Source of the DNA: Deltaproteobacteria bacterium
GTDB taxonomy: Bacteria > Desulfobacterota > Dissulfuribacteria > Dissulfuribacterales > UBA3076
Assembly: GCA_013138705.1 (NCBI GenBank)
Contig: WTCF01000004.1
Location: forward strand, 1-7,469
Reading direction: 5' to 3'
DNA: 7,469 bases
In this document: positions 4,910-7,469 of the stretch, in pieces
Layout: every line of letters begins with the position of its first letter
Numbering within the stretch: position 1 is the first letter of the stretch
The notes under the pieces: generated by a model
What the model saw: the letters and a program-made list of their open reading frames with translations, nothing else
Databases searched by the model: none
What the model was told of the DNA's origin: nothing
Made by a program: the position numbers and the translations under genes

Positions 4910-6535
4910 ATGTCTTATTTAGTTCTTGCCAGAAAATGGCGCCCCCAGACATTTGGAGATGTAATTGGTCAGTCACACGTGACCAGGACTCTTCAAAATG
5001 CGCTAAAAAACGACTGTCTTGCCCATGCTCTGCTCTTCAGCGGGCCAAGAGGGGTCGGCAAGACTTCCGTGGCCAGGATACTGGCAAAGGCCGTGAATTG
5101 TGAGTCCGGTCCGGCCCCTGATCCATGTAATAAGTGTGGAGTGTGCAGGGAAATAACTGCCGGATCTTCTATTGACGTGCAGGAGATAGACGGGGCTTCT
5201 AACCGTGGCATTGATGATATCCGTCAACTGAGGGAAAATATACAGTTTCTTCCAACTCGTTGCAGGCACAGGATCTATATTATCGACGAAGTACATATGC
5301 TGACCAAGGAAGCCTTTAACGCCCTTTTAAAGACCCTGGAGGAACCCCCCTCTCATGTGTACTTCATATTTGCAACCACTGAACCGGAGAAGATCCCAGC
5401 CACCATACATTCGAGATGTCAGCATTATGAATTCCGCAGACTGAGTACTGCAGAGTTGGCGGATCACCTGGGCAAAATAGTCCAGACAGAGGGCATGGGT
5501 CTCCAGCAGGATGCAATGCTCTTGTTGGCAAGAGAGGCCGAGGGCAGCGTAAGGGACAGCCTGAGCCTTCTCGATCAGGTGGCTGCTTATGGTGCGACTT
5601 CATTGAAAGAGGTTTGTGAGGTTCTGGGTGTTGTGGGGACCCAGGTGCTCGAGGAGCTTGCCGTTGCTATCCTTGAAGATGATGTAGCCAAGGCCCTCAG
5701 ACTTATTGACGATATCTATAGCTTTGGGGGAAACATCCAGAAATTCACTACAGACCTGGTGTTTTTTTTCAGGAACCTTGTGGTGCTGAGAAACCTTGGT
5801 CCGGAGAGGGCAGTAACTTTGATGGACTTGAGCAGGGAAGATGTACATGAGTTTTCTTCCGTCATTTCAAAGTATACCGCCCATAGCCTTTTCCAGGTGC
5901 TGGACGCCTTGATGAAGGGGCAGGAAGCAATATACAGGAGCACCACTCCCAAGCTCTCTCTTGAAATGCTGGTGATCCGGCTGTGTAGTATGAAAGAGGT
6001 TTTAGGGATAGATGACCTCCTGGGAAAAGTAGATAAGCTTCTATCCTCAGGACGAATAGGGAAGGAAAATTTTTCTGAAGGATCTCAGAAAGAGATAAGC
6101 GCAGCCCCTGAAACCGATTCTGTTACCCAGACGGCCAAAGAATGCAGCCCGGAGATGTGGACTGATTTTGTAGATTTTGTTAAAGAACAACACCCCGTTC
6201 TTGGGTCGCTACTGGCCTGTTGCGAGGGGATAGAGACAGAGAGCAACGGGGATCGGGTCCAACTCAAGTGCCGGTCAGGTATGCAGTATGACATGCTCTG
6301 CGAAGTGGACCATCAGCAGCGGCTGAGAGAGCTGACGAAAAAGTTTTTTGGCCGCGCAATCGACGTCGTAACAGAAGAGATCTGTGTTGCAAACAATGGT
6401 GACGCCGGAGGGACCGGGAAGACTTATAGTCTGCGGGATGAACTTATTCAATCCTCCCTGGTCCAGGAGGCGGTCAAGGTCTTTCATGCGCGGATTTCCG
6501 ACGTGAGAGTCTTTTCCAATAGAGGACAAAAGTGA
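4910..6535 (+). CDS. dnaX: DNA polymerase III subunit gamma/tau (clamp loader)
   Basis: DnaX is the ATPase of the clamp loader that places the sliding clamp on primed DNA. The 541-residue protein starts with SYLVLARKWRPQTFGDVIGQ, typical of the family. Visible features are Walker A GPRGVGKTS at 45-53, four zinc ligands C64, C73, C76 and C79, Walker B IIDEVHML at 124-131, sensor 1 FATTEPEKIP at 154-163, the SRC arginine finger at 168-170, and sensor 2 GSVRDSLSLLDQ at 212-223. Domain III spans about 240-365. A short polar linker (about 370-415) leads to a C-terminal domain (about 416-541) that should correspond to the polymerase-binding tau part. The length lies between E. coli gamma (431) and tau (643). 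No Shine-Dalgarno site stands at the usual distance from the ATG. ybaB follows after 13 bp. Confidence 0.97.
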   Translation: MSYLVLARKWRPQTFGDVIGQSHVTRTLQNALKNDCLAHALLFSGPRGVGKTSVARILAKAVNCESGPAPDPCNKCGVCREITAGSSIDVQEIDGASNRGIDDIRQLRENIQFLPTRCRHRIYIIDEVHMLTKEAFNALLKTLEEPPSHVYFIFATTEPEKIPATIHSRCQHYEFRRLSTAELADHLGKIVQTEGMGLQQDAMLLLAREAEGSVRDSLSLLDQVAAYGATSLKEVCEVLGVVGTQVLEELAVAILEDDVAKALRLIDDIYSFGGNIQKFTTDLVFFFRNLVVLRNLGPERAVTLMDLSREDVHEFSSVISKYTAHSLFQVLDALMKGQEAIYRSTTPKLSLEMLVIRLCSMKEVLGIDDLLGKVDKLLSSGRIGKENFSEGSQKEISAAPETDSVTQTAKECSPEMWTDFVDFVKEQHPVLGSLLACCEGIETESNGDRVQLKCRSGMQYDMLCEVDHQQRLRELTKKFFGRAIDVVTEEICVANNGDAGGTGKTYSLRDELIQSSLVQEAVKVFHARISDVRVFSNRGQK

Positions 6536-6548
6536 AAGGAGTTATATA

Positions 6549-6863
6549 ATGCAGCCAAACATGAAGGAAATGATGAGGCAGGCTCAACGCCTCCAGGCCA
6601 AGATGGGACAACTCCAGAGTGAGCTGGCCACAAAGGAGATAGAGGCCTCTGTAGGAGGCGGAATGGTTAAGGCCGTTGCTAACGGAAAGCCGGAAATAGT
6701 ATCAATAACTATTGAAAAAGAAGTTGTGGACCCTGAAGATGTAGAAATGTTGCAGGATCTTGTAGTGGCAGCGGTAAATGAGGCACTGACCCGCTCCAAA
6801 GAGATGGTAGAAGGAGAAATGGCAAAGCTGACAGGCGGCCTCAAGTTGCCGGGGATGTTCTGA
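6549..6863 (+). CDS. ybaB: YbaB/EbfC family nucleoid-associated protein
   Basis: This small DNA-binding protein (104 residues) forms tweezer-like dimers and is thought to help organise the nucleoid. The N-terminal helix (MKEMMRQAQRLQAKMGQLQSEL) is a coiled-coil-like amphipathic stretch. The central strand region has the family signature VGGGMVKAVANGKPEIVSI (36-54) and VVDPEDVEMLQDLVVAAVNEAL (59-80). Length is standard (about 100-110). A clear AAAGGAG lies about 7 nt before the ATG. It sits between dnaX (13 bp) and recR (8 bp), the conserved dnaX-ybaB-recR operon, so it is co-transcribed and may be linked to replication and repair. Role in the cell is known only in part for the family. Confidence 0.96.
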   Translation: MQPNMKEMMRQAQRLQAKMGQLQSELATKEIEASVGGGMVKAVANGKPEIVSITIEKEVVDPEDVEMLQDLVVAAVNEALTRSKEMVEGEMAKLTGGLKLPGMF

Positions 6864-6871
6864 TATTAGAG

Positions 6872-7469
6872 ATGTCATCTGCTTTTCCACCTGCTCTTAG
6901 CAGGCTTATTAAGAACCTGGAAAGACTTCCCGGAGTCGGTGAAAAGACTGCCACACGCTTTGCCCTTCAGATACTGAGGTGGCCAAAGGCCCAAGCCCAG
7001 GAACTGGTCAGGTCCATTGCAGAGCTTCACGACAAGATAGGATTATGCTCTGTTTGTTTTACTTTTTCCGAGCAGGATCCATGCCCTGTTTGTGCCGACC
7101 CCAAAAGGGATGCCTCTGTGGTCTGTGTAGTGGAAGATCCCGGAGACTTGCTGGCCCTGGAAAAGGCAGGGGCCTTCAGGGGGCGCTACCATGTGCTGCA
7201 CGGGGTCCTTGCACCAATGGAAGGGATAGGACCGGATCAGCTTAAAATTGGGCAACTCCTCGAACGTATAGAAAAAGAAGATATAAAAGAGATAATACTT
7301 GCAACGAGCAGCACTGTTGCCGGAGAGGCTACGTCAGCATTTCTGGCTGAAAGCCTGAAAAAGTACGGCCTACAGGTTACGCGGATTGCCTGCGGCATAC
7401 CTATGGGTATGGATTTAAAATACGCAGATCAAATGACATTGCAAAAAGCCCTGGAAGCCCGAACCAGCT
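6872..7469 (+). CDS. recR: Recombination mediator protein RecR, last few codons cut by window edge
   Basis: RecR works with RecO (and RecF) to load RecA on SSB-coated single-stranded DNA at gaps. The frame from ATG 6872 stays open for 199 codons to the window end. Features in order are the N-terminal helix-hairpin-helix region LERLPGVGEKTATRFAL (16-32), a zinc finger with C59, C62, C71 and C74, then the Toprim domain (VVCVVEDPGDLLALEK 83-98, YHVLHGVLAPMEGIGPDQL 106-124, ATSSTVAGEATSAF 144-157), and the conserved end MDLKYADQMTLQKALEAR (180-197). RecR is usually about 198-205 residues, so the stop should lie just outside. Small departures from consensus are RIACGIPMGMDL where many homologues have RIARGxPxGGDL. 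The start lies 8 bp after ybaB with a weak AGAG site, suggesting translational coupling. Confidence 0.95.
   Translation, partial: MSSAFPPALSRLIKNLERLPGVGEKTATRFALQILRWPKAQAQELVRSIAELHDKIGLCSVCFTFSEQDPCPVCADPKRDASVVCVVEDPGDLLALEKAGAFRGRYHVLHGVLAPMEGIGPDQLKIGQLLERIEKEDIKEIILATSSTVAGEATSAFLAESLKKYGLQVTRIACGIPMGMDLKYADQMTLQKALEARTS

Noticed and set aside
6338..6349. A5-G-T6 run in dnaX as the programmed frameshift site
   Set aside because: In the reading frame it is G AAA AAG, not A AAA AAG, and it lies near codon 477 of 541, too late to give a gamma-like product.

Overview
The window is a chromosomal, mostly housekeeping stretch of a Gram-negative-type anaerobe-like bacterium. I favour a member of Desulfobacterota (old Deltaproteobacteria). 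The reasons are the MobB with a C-terminal extension, the AcuC/AcuB pair, moderate GC, and intergenic gaps filled with short A/T-rich repeats of the TTTCCAATTTC / ATTCAAAATTC kind. This assignment is inference from gene style; no 16S gene or other decisive marker is present.

Left part, minus strand (1-1380): a Smr-domain protein runs off the left edge (visible part 592 down to 1, 197 residues). Upstream of it and in the same direction lies mobB (1380-730), the GTP-binding adaptor of molybdopterin-guanine-dinucleotide synthesis. A 137-bp gap with a 14-bp inverted repeat separates them. Bases 1381-1976 form a gene-poor divergent spacer that holds a possible 13-codon leader ORF before mobB and an imperfect 20-bp inverted repeat.

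Middle part, plus strand (1977-4196): an intact zinc deacetylase of the class II HDAC/AcuC type is followed after 12 bp by a CBS-CBS-ACT protein of the AcuB type. This resembles the B. subtilis acuBC pair, but no AcuA acetyltransferase or acetyl-CoA synthetase gene is in view. Next comes tadA, the tRNA adenosine deaminase that makes inosine 34.

Right part, plus strand (4208-7469): tRNA-Ser(CGA), a repeat-rich spacer, tRNA-Ser(GGA), the 4.5S-type SRP RNA gene (ffs), dnaX, ybaB/ebfC and recR. recR is cut by the right edge within about the last few codons. The order tadA - tRNA-Ser - SRP RNA - dnaX - ybaB - recR is an old bacterial arrangement also known from B. subtilis. It links translation (tRNA editing, tRNAs, protein targeting) with replication and repair (clamp loader, nucleoid protein, RecFOR accessory).

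The least ordinary feature is in the spacer between the two tRNA-Ser genes. It is a roughly 215-bp nested inverted-repeat element (4356-4569) with three arm pairs, possible ATAATT flanking direct repeats, and two tandem sigma70-like promoters in and just after its right end. It looks like a MITE-like or structured intergenic element and may supply the promoter of the tRNA-ffs-dnaX transcript. I see no defence system, CRISPR array, transposase gene or biosynthetic cluster, and no clear sign of a wholly new system.
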